DNA of 64,000 nt from Pogonophryne albipinna (lineage: Eukaryota > Chordata > Actinopteri > Perciformes > Artedidraconidae). Below, one piece after another: positions 43,214 through 56,404 of this stretch (position 1 is the first letter of the stretch; each line of letters starts with the position of its first letter). The stretch lies in NCBI GenBank assembly GCA_028583405.1, contig CM053256.1, positions 3,776,424 through 3,840,423 on the forward strand, given 5' to 3'. The position numbers and the translations under genes were made by a program. Under the pieces are notes generated by a model. The model ran no database searches, had not been told where the DNA came from, and worked only from the letters and a program-made list of their open reading frames with translations.

Positions 43214-46200
43214 GGAGAAGAAATGGGAAGGGGAAAAAGCGCATTGGTAGAGCTGTTCTCCCATTAGGTTTGAGCAGACCATGAGGATTGAGCACCTGTA
43301 TCATGGACTCAGACCATGTTTGGACAGGTGGGTCATCCTGTTGCAGAAACAGAAAGAGTCCAAGTGGGGATTCAAATCTAAGGATTAAACTCTTATTTTT
43401 GGAAACAAGACTTACTTTGGGGACTTGTTTTTTGATGACTGAGGAGGGTCTTATGTCTTTGTTTAGGTTTCTTTTTCAATATGAGAGAAGTAGCTTGCGT
43501 CTGAGAGCCTCTCCTTCCCCCCAAACCGATCCTCACTAATTGGTCAAGAGGTCAGACTCCACTTTACTCCTCTCCTCTCTTATCTCGAGCCACTAGACTC
43601 CACCACACTTCAGTTTGGGTTGTCGCTAGTCATTTTCATTTTATGAGCATGTGACATGTCTGACTCTTGATTTGTTTGCAACATTTAATCAAACACTGAG
43701 ATGTTTTTTGTGTCTTATTTTGGAAGCGGAGGCTGTCATATTCAATACACTTAGGCATAAAATATATTAGTTTTCATTTTAACACCTTTTCCTTCAGTCA
43801 ATCAGTGACTCAGATGAGATTAACATTAGGATGAGTAACTTTAAAGAACGCTGGTGAGAAATAAAGCTAACACGGCAGGGAACATGATGTTAGCTAATAT
43901 TAGTGAATGCTGCTGAGTTTGTTTGTCACCTTTTAGTTGTTAAAAATCAGGCTTTTGTGTTTATATCTGAGCACATCTGTATTCAAAGTTATAACCCAGA
44001 GCATCTGAAAAGAGACTGTTAGATCAAAAGGCAAGATTGTGCAAAAGATCAAAAGCTTAAAGCCAACATGAACATATTAAACATAGCATTAATCACTTGT
44101 AATTACAATTAATGCACACGCTTTATTAATTTTTTTTCAGCAGGTTGAGGGAAAGCAAGTGTTCTCGATTATAAACCTGTTTAATATCAACATGCGCCAG
44201 CCGAAGACGCAGGTGGAGTAACACAGGCATGAAATTAATGTTGCAACCAACCTGGCAGAGCTAATAAATAAAACAACCAACCACAGCCACACACAGCCCT
44301 CTTTATGTTGTGCTTCCAAGTAAACCAACTCTATCTGACTCATCCATCATTTGTGCAAAGTACAGTCCATGCCAAGAGTGGTCTTACCCTTTCCAGCATC
44401 GCCAATTTCCTCCTAATGCAGAATTTGTAACCTTCACTTCCTTACCTGCCATTACAGATGCTCAACTTCCCTCAAACAGGATTCATCAATTCTCCAGAAT
44501 CTGTTCAAAGGCACACTAACCTCAGCAGTTTGTTCCCCATGTCTCCCTTTGAAATAATATACACTTAAAATATTATTTATGCTGTTTTTGAAAATGGCAA
44601 ATTACCCTTGATCTATGGTTATAGTCACTGCTAAGTAACTCTTGTCTATATAGAAAGTGTCGACAATGTGTGGTCTCCAACTCATGTGCATCCTTCACTG
44701 GCTTCCTATCAGCAATAATAAAATCTGTTCGAAGGAGTGCCAAGCCTGAATCACAGCAACAAGGGATCGTACTGTACCTGTGTCTTTGAAATGGTTGGCA
44801 TGACTTTTTCTTCTGTGCCACGCTAGCAGCCCTCAAGTGGTATAATCAAGTTGGAAAAATAATCATAACCCAGAACGAAATGCCATTCTTGCAATCATAT
44901 GCTTACAAAGAATCCATGAAAATATACATTTTACTAGTTGTTAACAAAATATATGACATAAAAAGGAGACATCTAAGAAATCACCTTCAAATATAACTTT
45001 TAATTTGTAAAGCTAATTCCTGTGTTTTTTTAAAGGACAGTCTCCATCGTCATTGCTGTTTTTGTACGCGAGTGACGTAAGACTTGGAAATAATTCAAGT
45101 TACTGCATGCCAACCTTTGGATGGAATTGGACCATGAGAAATTGTTCATATGTTCTGATTTTACAAATGTGTTTTTTGAAAATAAAACAACAATGACATA
45201 AATGTGCCACATTAAGTCCTACATATAGATATGGGAAGAAATATTGCAAAAATAATTGTAGTTTTGAAACAGCTAGATTGCCCTGCCCTAGAGTGATTTG
45301 AGCCTCATGTATTTTATGCACCAACACCTGCTGTGATATACTATATACATGATACACTGGCATGATTCAAGTTATCCATATCATTGCAATTATCTTCCAG
45401 AGGGAGAATGTTACAGCGGGCAGCTCAGCGGACTGGGGGAAGATCTTTAATTACTTATTAGTGGTGAAGATGTGGTGTTCCCTAGTTAATAAGGCCATAC
45501 CCAGACCGCTGACAAGTCTGATTTTAATTGTATTACACATGTCCATGTCCCTGCTGGCTTGAAGTTACCCCAGAAAAAGAAAACAGATGGCCTTAGGTTG
45601 AGCGAGCGCTTGTGTCTTTAAGTGTGAGCTGAAAGCAGGAAGTGGTAGTAACGGGTGAGTGGGCACAGTCAGATGGCCAGGGGGTCCCCGGGGCTGAGCA
45701 CCAAAGCATCATTTATGCGACACAAACTGGCTGGGTTTTACATTATGATAAATGTGGCTCTACTCTAATGCAATTATATCCACTTCTATGTTTGACTGAG
45801 TAATTACTGTCCTCTGAATTGAAATATTGCAGTTTCCAAGGCACGCATTTCAAAGACTTTTGCACTATACTGTATGGCTTGACAACTTGTGGTGCGTCTT
45901 CTTTGCGTTCAGCTCTGACAGTCCACTTCAAGTCCCTGCTTTAAGAAATCAAATTATTACCTAACATCAAACTGCACTGTCCAAATGCGATCAAGGGACT
46001 TCTATATTCTTAAGGATACAGACCTTGCTGTAATGTAGAGAGAAGAAAACCAGTATTAAAAGACACATTCGCTATTTAGTTTCTTATTCAGAAGATGATA
46101 ATAAACACATTTTCTCAGGTGCATTATATTCAGCACTTTGAAAATGTAAGAGGCATAACATCCTTTAATCAAGTGCTATCCATTATACATGTAATGTTCT

Positions 46201-49200
46201 TGCTCTAAGTGCTTGAAGGTAATAAACCTGAAGGCTAGTCTTCCCTTACCATCATAACGCTTCACATTCATTTACCACACAAAACCAGTCGAGTACAAAA
46301 TGTAATTAAAGGAAAATCAATCACGCCAGCAGAAACATTTCAACATTTTTGGATTTTTAAATCCTCTGTAGGGCGGAATTGAAATGCAGTTCTTTGCTCA
46401 AACTTTTTTGCACACTGTAATCGATCGGCTGCTATCTCTCTTTTCTATCCCCCGTCAAAAAATGAAATACAAATCTTAATAGAACCCGAATGTCAATAAG
46501 ACTTGATCATGATGGATTCAAGAGAGGATCAATCACGCCGGGCTGATTGAGAATACACCTGCACTGTCTGCACTGCATTTGTCATGTCTGATTTAGCTGC
46601 CTCCCTGCAGCACATCAATTCTGATTACAGCTGTCAGACCCCGAATAACAAACAAAGGTAACTGCAGGTTTGATAAATAAGTCAACATGAGGCTTAAAAA
46701 CAAGTGATGAATTGGGTAATTTATATTCAATGCTGCAGTTAATATCTGATTTTAATCTTTAATACTGTGGTTTTTGCTCTGACATCAGCCAGATTATATT
46801 TTGTTGTTTTGCTCAAACTATTTTCATTTTTTATTGTGGACCTTATATTTTACTTTGTATTGGTGGCCTCTCATCACATCATATCTCATGTATATGCCTA
46901 GTTTTGTTATTTATAGTACTGTTTAAATGCATCTCCCTCACTGTATTTTCTAGTCGATCGCAGCATACTGTAGGTTGTAAAACAATTTCAGCGGGTGATA
47001 AATCAACAAATTCATTTATTTAATGTCAACAATTCCCATATGTCTCAAAGTGCAGCCATTGTTGTCAGGTATAGATATTGACTTGTCAGCAAAAATATGT
47101 TGTATTAGAGTACTGTTGCCCAACATTAAGCATCTAATTGCCCTTTTCTGACACCTTCATTATTTCTTAATGGAACTGGAGGTCTGCTGGCCAGATAAAG
47201 GTCACATCGATACAGTCAGTACCCGCTGACGTGGAGAGAGACTGATGTTTTGCTGCTGTGACAAAATGATTTCACAAAGTCATTTCTAAAGAGAGGTTTT
47301 CTAAAAAGTGCGTTGTTTTATGGGCACAACCGGTGGAGTAGTATATTTGATCAGTGCTTTAAAAAGTACCATTAACCCAGATCACTTTTTGTACCGATTC
47401 ATTTACATACGCTCTATTACTGGAATGACTGCTGCAGGAAGGCGAGAACAGCAACTCAACAAGGATAGAATGATGGGGAAATGTAATTGGACATTTTACT
47501 TTTATCTCTGGAATGATATAATGCATATTAATTAATCAAATTTGGCCAAATTGCTTAAATTTCTGGTGCTGCTCTAACACAAGAGGAAAGAAAAAAGGAA
47601 CTGTGAAATGTGTTTTTAAAGCAAACCACAGCCTTGAATACACTAAATAAAAATATTTTTTAAGATGAAATTGGAAGTCACCCCAATAATTATATTAGCA
47701 CTATTCATCCACATCACTCAATGGATAAAGAGATTCAATGTGATTGAAACAAATTGTGAAAGCACACCATACCCTTGAAATGTTTTTAAATAACGTTGCA
47801 AGCCGAATTCTATGCTCACAACTGCACACATGCAGGTCCAAGCACTAATGGCATTCCACTCACTGCATTACAAAATATCTGGGAAGAAAAGCCCTGGCTT
47901 TTAGCGCTATCCAAATATAGTAACACAATAACACAGAAGCATCTTTTCCCAAACCCAATTAATCGCCTATTGCAGCACAAATGTTTGATGAAATCTCACC
48001 TAACAACCAATTATCACAACAGCCTCACAATATCATAAATATGTTTTGTACCAAAAACCATTCCTGTGATCTCTTACTTTATAATGCGTGGAGCCATTTT
48101 AAACACCTGATACCCAAAGGAAAAGAATCAAAGCCACAGTGGAACATTTCCTGTAAGTCCATTTACGTGCTGTCACAGCCAAATCCTTGGTGAAATTCTG
48201 CTTAACTGAGTCTTACTGTCAGTATGTCGTGCTAACATGGACATTTTCTTATAAGAAAATCCCACCGGCAACTTTCCAGCTGGAGCAATGTGTTGGGATT
48301 AAATGACAGGAGAATTTTGTAGCATACCTTTTTAATCGCAGCATAAGCTAAAAGAGTAGGCCCCGACTTCGACAAGCAATGACTACTTCTGGGCATCGGC
48401 TTTGGTTTGTTTATCTAATTATGTAGCTTTTCAAATCACAACAGAAACATGTAATGTTAGTATTTGATTGCTATGTGTGCTGACAATTTAAAGAGAGTCT
48501 AAATATAACATTTTACATAACCAGTGGATTCCTGACAAGCTCCAAACCACTCATTATGATGTGGGCCCACAGCATGAGCGTCTTATTAGAGGTGTGCTGC
48601 CTCGCTGAAATGACTCCCTAACCAGTGGCATATCACATTAGCACCAGCTTCTTAACGACGCAATATCACACAACAAGTGACTCCGAAACAACTTGAAAAC
48701 TCCCACTCACAACAATATCACCGAATCACAGTTTTCATTGGCAAGATAAACCTGCCATGTTTTTTATTCCAACTAATCATCTGCATGCAGAATCAATCCA
48801 TCTCGATCACTGCCTGTTGCGGGTCTTTGAATCCCCCCTCCCCTTCCTCCCTCACACCATCTGTCTCTTCCCTCGCTTCCTCCCAGCAGCCCTCCTTCAA
48901 TCATTTTTTCATAACTCTTCAATCTCTCCAGCCTGTCCACCCTCATAAGCTCTCTCTGTCTTCCCCCCCCCACTGATTTTCACTCCCTTCATTAAACATA
49001 TATACCCCACCATGCACACAGCATGTAATATGTGACTTGTGTGTGCACATTTCACAGCAATGTGAGAACATGTAAGCTAATGATTGAAGCAAGGTGGCAT
49101 TGACACGGGCCACGCCTGCAGCAGCAACAAGTCTGAGCTGCTGACCAGTTCATTAACATTGAGAACTGCGCGCTGCACAAACTACACACCCACACGGCTG

Positions 49201-50972
49201 GTCGCTAACTCCTGACAGGAATTAAAATGATGTGAGAGTCAGGAAGAGAGGGAGAGATTCTTAGAGTCGCTATTATGTAGTGCCAAACTCCAAGGACCCG
49301 GCCTCTCATATGCCTTTTTTTGTTCCCATAGGAGACAATGCTGGTATGTGGGGCTCGTTAGCACACCCTGTGTCGCTTCTCCACCCCTCACTCATGCCTT
49401 CGCTCTCTGTCTATTAAAGTCCGAGACACAATTATCCCCATTCTCTGCCTCTCTCTTTCAGCCTCATCTTTCTCGCCCACTGTGAATGAGAGTCTGGAAC
49501 ACAATTACCCCTGTTCTCTTTCTCCTTTTCCTGCACTTTATCCATCCCTCTATCTCTCTCCACCCCTTATGGCTTCAGGAGAAGTCTGTGAAGGGAGCAG
49601 CTGCTAAAATATTTATTGATCTGTTTTCCACAGTTTTATTTATTTCTCTCTCTCCCTTCTTGCCCTGCTTTTCCTTCTGAACAGACCCAGCAACATCTCC
49701 GGCACCTTTACATGTCAGATGCGTTGGAGGGGCTGAACATTCACAACACAAAACCATTATTCATCATTTGTTGCGCCCAGGAGTTTTACCTGTGTAAACA
49801 AAAGAAGAGACGCGAGGAAAATGTGAAGGCATATGTGAGAACAACAGCATCAGCTACAGCTAGAACAGCTGTGGCGCAGATTGAGCCGTGAGACACGTGG
49901 ATTGTTTGCTATATTTTGATGTCGGTACCAGCTTCAGGGTTTGTTGATAGGAAACACCAAGGTGCTGCTCTTTTTTTTCACAGCGTTAAGGAAGTTGTAC
50001 ACAACTGCAGGCTATTGAAGTAGTAGTAGTCATGGCAACAATGCCCTGAGCAATTATAATTACAACAGTAACAGGGTTAGTACTGGACTAAATGGATTTG
50101 CTGATGGATCTGACGTTATCAGTGCGTAATTAAAGGGCTTCCATGCTATCGGATGTCCCCGTGGTAAATATCAGCGCAGTTAACCGGGAGTTTTGAGGTT
50201 ACTCTAACAGCGAGCCATTCAGCAGTCGTTTGAAACTAATGTTTTTCTCCAGCCTTCTGCTGTAGCACATGATTAAACTTCCACACACATATGCACACAA
50301 GGGAAGGATCACACACATAAACACTACACACACTGAGGCACAAAAAACCCACACAAAAGCTAAGTTCCATCACCAGGCATGGCCTGCATTAGTGCTTAAG
50401 CCTTTTCCATTGATTTGCCGGCGAGCTTCTTGTCTTTTGGTAATGAGGACAGGGAGAGAAGCAGGACCCTCGTCCCTCCCGGCTCCCCTAGGACGAACCG
50501 CCTGCACTAATCTGAATTGTGTTTCCAATGATGCTAACTCCCTGGCACAAAAAAAGACTAGAAAGAAGAGGAATAGAGAGAAAAAAAAGCACACAACATT
50601 CTCTCCCCCTCTAACAGCATTCATTCTCTTAAACATCTGCACGTCAACAAAACAAGAACACATCTCTGTTTCTCCCCACAGATAGCTCAATCTGCAGTGT
50701 GGACTAAAACCTTGAGAACCAAAGGGAGGAGATGTGCAGCTTGCTGAGACTCAATTTGATTTTCTCTATATGAACGCTATTGAAAAGAGATCAATAAGAG
50801 TTATTAATATCCATGCTGATGTGTGTGTATATATAAATACGTCCAATTGTCTCCCTCCATTGGCTTTCCATTGATTTACCACTCGCACCTTTATAGGGGG
50901 AATTGTTGGAATTTATCTTCCAAGTGGCCAATGTACAGGAGCTATTCTAAAGTGTATGCATGCATACGTTTA

Positions 50973-50976
<4 letters not shown>
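43214..50976. other. non-coding stretch, no gene seen
   Basis: No exon or mobile element is recognised over nearly 8 kb. The part at about 46490-46680 has balanced composition with TGATTGA, CAATTCTGATTACAGCTGTCA and AACAAAGG words (homeodomain, E-box/TALE and SOX-like), as seen in conserved enhancers. C/T-rich sequence lies near 48830-48980 and 49360-49680. Confidence 0.45.
46490..46680. other. candidate conserved non-coding element
   Basis: The stretch lacks repeats and holds closely spaced binding-site-like words: TGATTGA, CTGATTACAGCTGTCA (TGATTACAG and CAGCTGTCA, with an E-box) and AACAAAGG (SOX/TCF type). The guess is based only on motif density. Confidence 0.25.

Positions 50977-51050
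<74 letters not shown>
50977..51050 (+). repeat. (TG)n microsatellite, 74 bp
   Basis: Perfect TG tract; frames across it are artefacts. Confidence 0.97.
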
Positions 51051-51051
<1 letters not shown>

Positions 51052-51477
51052 CTACGTGGGCGATGGTTGATGTGAGACACGAGTCACCACTCATATCTGC
51101 TTCTACAGTCACTCTGCTCCCTCTTGAATGATCCACCCTCTGCACTAAATAAAACAGTCTTTTTACATTTGTTACAGTGAGAACACACAGCCAACGCATG
51201 TCTTTGGGACTGGGACATGGGGAGGATGAGGGGAGGATGTAACGAAGCAAATTAGTACAGCAATTAAACACAGTAACTACCTGTCCCGAGCTGAGAGCTG
51301 TCCCAGTACCTTTCCATTACACTGAACTCCATATATTATAACTGTAATTATAATTGCAAACAAGCCATACTGTAATCATTATTTATGGCACGACACTATG
51401 CATAATTGCCAACCCCCCAAACCAATATGAGAGGCCCAGTTGAAGTGTTTATCAAAACTGACAGGTGTAATCTCAAG

Positions 51478-51585
51478 GGCAGCGAGGTGGTGGCGTGCCT
51501 GCGTCGGCTAACCATCCTCAAAGGATTTGAACCTGTGACCTCTCAGTCCCCGGTCTGGCCAGATACTGCTAACTCTATAGATGCA
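51478..51585 (-). mobile_element. possible tRNA-derived SINE fragment
   Basis: On the minus strand a perfect B box GGTTCAAATCC lies at 51533-51523. It is preceded by tRNA-like sequence (GTTAGCAGTATCTGGCCAG, then GGGACTGAGAGGTCACA) and followed by a short unrelated body. No convincing A box is found, so the 5' part looks truncated or diverged. It does not fold as a complete tRNA by inspection, so a functional tRNA gene is unlikely. Confidence 0.4.
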
Positions 51586-51699
51586 GAGTTCAGCTTCAGC
51601 CTGGCAGGTCAAGGGGTCACCAGCTCAGGGGTTATTCATCTCTGTCTAACCTGTAATTGGAAATGCTGCACAACCCACAGTATGAGGGCACTAATGAAT

Positions 51700-54600
51700 T
51701 AAACTCAACATTCCATCTGTTTGGGTCTTGTAGTGTTGCCACTGATATCTGCCAGCCCTTAAATGAATAGTTTACTCCTACCTTCAGGATGGAGATATAG
51801 ATTACTCAGAGCCAGGTGCCATAGATTGAACTTTTTTTTTTTTGTTCTTATTTTGCAACCTTTGTAGTTAACAAAAATACCCAGATTGTACAGTTTTCTT
51901 ATTGTTTTGTTAACTAATGTATCTTTACTTCCAGCAATGTATTTTTATTGTGTTACTCTTTGTAAATCAAATTTCCTCTTTTTAATCTATTTTACTGATG
52001 GATAAGTCTGCTCTGGTGTGTCTGTTTATCCATGCTGCAAGCCAAATGCTGGGAAATAAAGACTGAAAGGGACTGTTTTTTGTTTGCAGGATCCTGAAAT
52101 TCAATGAGAATAATGTCAGTGTTGGTTCGGTATGACATCTTAGTTTTTTAAATCAGTTAATTGAAGTGATTTTACTAAGTATGTTGTTTTTGACTTTCAA
52201 GAACTACATTTTTCTACTACTTTTATAATAGAAAACGTCAAGATTGTTCTCACTCTAATGCCATTCACCATAACATAATGTCCCTACTTTACTATACCCA
52301 ACAACACTGGAAATATAGGAAATAACCTTAATCTCAGAACTCTTCAGTATGCCATGTTTTATTCAGCCAGCTGGTTGATAATGTTTCCATACAACACCAC
52401 TTATTTTCCATCAGCACTTGACTTTGCAGTCCTAGTTCAAAACACAGCTAGCTTTTCTTATAGTGCTATCTTGGATGTGCGAGACATAGATTCAGAGGAA
52501 AGTCTCAAATGCGCAGCAGCACAGGCCACCACAGAGCAGCAAGAGAAAAAGTGAAACCCAAGGGAGAAACATTCAGACCACAGACCCACTCCAGACTGGA
52601 TAAACCTCCAACCCTTTTCCCTCAGGCTCTTGAGGCAAAATCCAGGCCCTCTCACTCCAACACTTGCAGATAAATTAAACCTGCCAAAATTGCAGAGCAT
52701 TTGTAAGCCAAACATGGGAAACAACAGCACACAGAAACCATGGATTTCAAAGGGAGGGAGAAAAAGCAGAGTCCCCAACAGAATAGGAGCGCAAGGCATC
52801 TGTTGATACTGGCATCTCCCTTCTCTTCATCTCCAAGCCAAGACTGGTGATCCAGCCGAGTGTGTGTGTATCTGTGTGTGTGAGGGGGTAGGGACGAAAG
52901 AGAGTGGCTACGTGCTAACATGTGCAATGTGCATTGACCCCACTTGGCCCCCATATGTTGCTAAAACAAGAAGGATGGCAGGCTACAATATGACCCCACC
53001 TGTTTTCACCTGTGTTCCTGCCTTGTACACTTCCTCTTAGAAGAACCTCCATCACAGCAGCGCATGTTGGTGGGAAGACCCATCTGTCAGACTGTTTGAA
53101 CATGAGTAACATACATGTACTTTACACAGTTGCTTTTTTCGTGAATATGCCGTGAATGGATATCTGTAAGGCAGAAATCAGTTTCTTTAATATCTAAATG
53201 TAGTGTTGATATAGTATCCTTTGATATACAACCTTAAATGTCCTCTGCTGTGACCTATGTACAGTAGCCCTGTTAGCAGAAGCAATTTCTCTTGTCATCT
53301 TCACTTCTCACCGAATCAATGACAGCATTATTCTTATTATCCAATCATGCAGGTTTCTGTCATAACAGAAATCCTTTGAGCAGAGGGTAAATTGTTTAAT
53401 TTCGTGTGGAGGTGTGTGTGTACACACACTCCCAGTCTTAACGTTTAATCAGCCTCACGGTGTCTCGTCTCGTAGGTAAAGAAGGTTTTGATTCATTACA
53501 GACAGCTTCTGTGCCGGAAATGCACAGATATTCTGCTGTATTTTAGAGTTTCCTGGAAAATGTAAGAAAAAGGAGAATAACTGTGGAGGGGAAAAGCATG
53601 ACAGTATCTCATGAACTGGTTTGTACACTCGCACACCAAGCCAGCAGGAAACCTTGAATAGCCTAATTCTGTTTGGCAGCAAAAGAAAAATCCCTTTTTC
53701 AACCTGGTTGTGAGTATAAGGTCTGAAAGACATTTTTCTTTGTGTTCCTGGAGGGTATGAGATACAATTGGGCACCCTCTTAATAATTATTTGTTGTGCA
53801 TAATGTGAAGTTGCGTGATTATCACTGTCAAGAGGGAAAAACATGTTCAGGGGATAAAATAATGGGATTTTGTGTTTTTGTCATTTACCGAGCATGAATA
53901 ACACACACAATGTTCTTCACAATGGTGGTAGAGCCTTAAAGCAACCACTTACCACACTGGCCTGACTCTTAGAGGCACAGATACAAAGGATAATTTCCCT
54001 GCTGCATGATTTATCAAGCAGTGGACAGTGCCCTTTTAACAGTCATGTACTTTCTTTATAACGCATGCTTTCTACCTTAAAAGACGGACGTGTGGTGGAC
54101 TTACAGCAGGAGGGATCCAACTCCAATTTGATTTACATGTGCAGCAATGTGCACAACTCACATCAATAACCAATCATTCCTCAACTGCTGCTTAATGATT
54201 GGTCACACCTTCACATTGCAAAAACCCACAGGTTACAAATGCAGAGGGCTGAAAGCTGAACTGAGACTCAGTGTGGTTGTAGGGTTGGTTTGTGCGCTGC
54301 TGGAGACATCGTGTGTGTGTGTGTGTCCTGCAGGGCTGCCCGTGACCAACCGTGCCCGTGACCAACCGTGACCACCTGGGCTCCCCTGCCCACAAGGAGC
54401 TCAGGAGCAGGAGGCTACAAACCGTCTGCATCTGCACGTTGTTAACCTCACATCTTATTGCACTGACACATCAATTATTGTTATTAACGGCAGGAGTAAT
54501 TTATTTATAAACTGATTTCCCACAGGATGAAGGCAGGTCTAATTGAGCCAGGTGTGTGTATTTGTGTAGCCTATGTGTTCATGCTAGATAGGCAAAAGGA

Positions 54601-55593
54601 AATTAGAAAACATGATGAGAATGGCGTGCACAACTAATATGGTGGGACATCCCAAAGCATGGTGAGGAAATGATGAACAAAATAATGCAGGTGGGTTTTA
54701 AGTATTCCCTGGTCAGTAATCCCTGAAGACAACAACAACAACACAACTCTGTTTATATCATACATAATGAAGCAGTTTAAAAGGACATCTTCTCTGGAGC
54801 AAGTTATCTAGATGTTGTAAAAGAGAAGATCAATGAAGAGCATTTGTCTCCTTTGCTGTGCTGTAGGGGAGATGTTTGCAGAGATGCAGCGATGCAGCGA
54901 TAAAAGAGAAAAAATCAGACTTATACCCAGTGCATGTTTGACCCCCTTAGACCCCTCCCCCCCAACTCCCACAACTGTCCATATTTTCCATTTATCTCTC
55001 TCTGTCTCTCGACCATGGTTTTGAAGAGAGAGAACACAACACTGTCTTTCCCTCCTGAGTCTCTCTGCATTGCTTCTACCCATACTTACATTAAGCCCAC
55101 CACCAACATCCCCCCCCCTCCCCCTCTTTGCACTGGTGGTGCGTCGTGTACGTGGGAAAGCAGCCCCATTCAAGTCACGTAAAGGAATGTTCACTGAGGA
55201 CTGGGGGGTGGGAGTCTATTTTTTCATAGTAAACATCTTAACATGCATCACTCGTTGCTTACACTGAATCCACGAGGTTGGCTTGGAGATGAACCTTGTG
55301 CTGTGCGCTCGCTCTCGCGCACACACAGACGCATGCACGCACACACATACACACACAACATCTCTTTCTCTACATTTCTGTCTATCTCTGCGTGAGCAAA
55401 TGGAAAACTGAAGCGCAGTGGTACAGCAGACACGCGTGATTCACGGGCAGGTAGAACTCCCCCCCCCCCCTTCATCATCATTAGTATTCACCTCCACAAC
55501 CGTTTTCCGAAAATGAAAGGCGAAGATACATGCGTAGAGGCGCATCAACACAGAAACGTGAGCACATCGCTAAAGTAGCTCGTAAGAACTTAC
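51700..55593. other. non-coding stretch adjoining the first exon
   Basis: No second exon of the minus-strand gene is recognisable here. A short tandem duplication (CCCGTGACCAACCGTG, about two units) lies at 54338-54370, and T-rich and C-rich tracts occur at 51832-51843, 54950-54965 and 55448-55470. This is presumed intron 1. Confidence 0.45.
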
Positions 55594-55654
55594 CTTTCGA
55601 CAGCAGCACCAGGATCAAGCCAGCAAACGCGTTCCGCAAGAGGGGGCAGCCCAT
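55594..55654 (-). CDS. first coding exon of an unidentified secreted or membrane protein
   Basis: The ATG at 55654 opens 20 codons plus one base. They read MGCPLLRNAF, then a hydrophobic AGLILVLL core, then SK, before a strong donor AAAG/GTAAGT (intron G at 55593). The pattern of a short polar start and an 8-10 residue hydrophobic core is that of a cleavable signal peptide, so the product is probably secreted or a type I membrane protein. An in-frame TAA at 55717-55715 with no intervening ATG supports this start. The exon ends in phase 1, as do signal exons of many Ig-superfamily adhesion genes. A GC-rich promoter lies about 0.7 kb upstream. No next exon was found within 55 kb, which implies a very long first intron or an exon too short to see. 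The gene is not identified. Confidence 0.65.
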
Positions 55655-56372
55655 GTTGGAATTCTGATTGATTTTCTGCTTGTTTTTGCAGCCAAATGCC
55701 TTGGTATTCCTCCTTTATGTTGCCGTTGCGGGGAAATCGGTGTAAAAAAACGACCCAGTAATGAATGTCTATTGCAATAGTCCAACGCTTCTACATGTGA
55801 CTGGACGAAAACACCGGTCTTATCCACTCGACTTTTTCCTTCTGATGACCCGCGTCAGAGCTGTTTGTCTTCTCCTGTGTAGACTCTGACAACCAGAAAT
55901 GACCAAAGCAGGGGAGAAAAACAAATATCCCACACACTTAATTTGGCTCTCAGTGCCTTGGAGAAAAATGTTTGAGAAAATGCATGGGAAGAAAAGGTGA
56001 CATGTAAAGTGTCCAATGAATTGACAGGAATATGTTTTTGTCAGAGAACAGGATGGGGTCTGTGCGTCCTGACCAGTCGCAAGTCTCCACTTGAGCTTAA
56101 TTAGCCTGCTCCCGTGTGTCTCTGTTGGTATGCAGCGCGTCTCGTCGCTCCGCACTCAGCGCGTCGCAGGGAGCAGGGAGCAGCAGTGAATGCGAGGCGC
56201 ACAAGAAAGAGCATGATTGACAGTTCAAGGATAGCCCCTTTCTCCCAATCACCGGCCCCAAGGAAGGAGGCGGGATGTACGATTGCACCGATGTCCCGTT
56301 TGGGGAGGCTGGCCAAGGAGCCTCAGCGGCCAATCGGAGGCGCGCGATGGGCGGGCAGAGCGCGAGTCGAAG
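55655..56372 (-). other. probable 5' untranslated region of the minus-strand gene
   Basis: This is the region between the predicted start site and the ATG, read leftward. It holds several upstream ATGs. One opens at 55827 and overlaps the main ATG out of frame (70 codons), and another opens at 56155 (111 codons). If transcribed as one exon these would be expected to reduce or regulate translation. An unseen intron in the leader is equally possible. Confidence 0.4.
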
Positions 56373-56400
56373 CACGGCGCGGTAATAATGCAATGTGATT
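56110..56400 (-). promoter_or_regulatory. CpG-rich promoter region with TATA, CCAAT and GC boxes
   Basis: This is one of the few CpG-dense stretches outside the transposons, with many CG and GCGC words. For leftward transcription, a TATAAAT box lies at 56404-56398, which predicts initiation near 56370. A GC box (GGGCGGG, 56349-56355) and CCAAT (56331-56335) lie just inside it. Because the CCAAT and GC boxes fall downstream of the TATA-directed start, a dispersed CpG-island start nearer 56.1-56.3 kb is an alternative. Position and orientation fit the signal-peptide exon at 55.65 kb. Confidence 0.5.
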
Positions 56401-56404
56401 TATA

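Noticed and set aside
51478..51585. Functional tRNA gene
   Set aside because: Only the B box is convincing; no acceptor-stem pairing or A box is visible.
55615..56398. Longer open frames on both strands around the CpG-rich region
   Set aside because: They arise from high GC with few stops. On the minus strand they are at most upstream frames in the leader of the signal-peptide exon.
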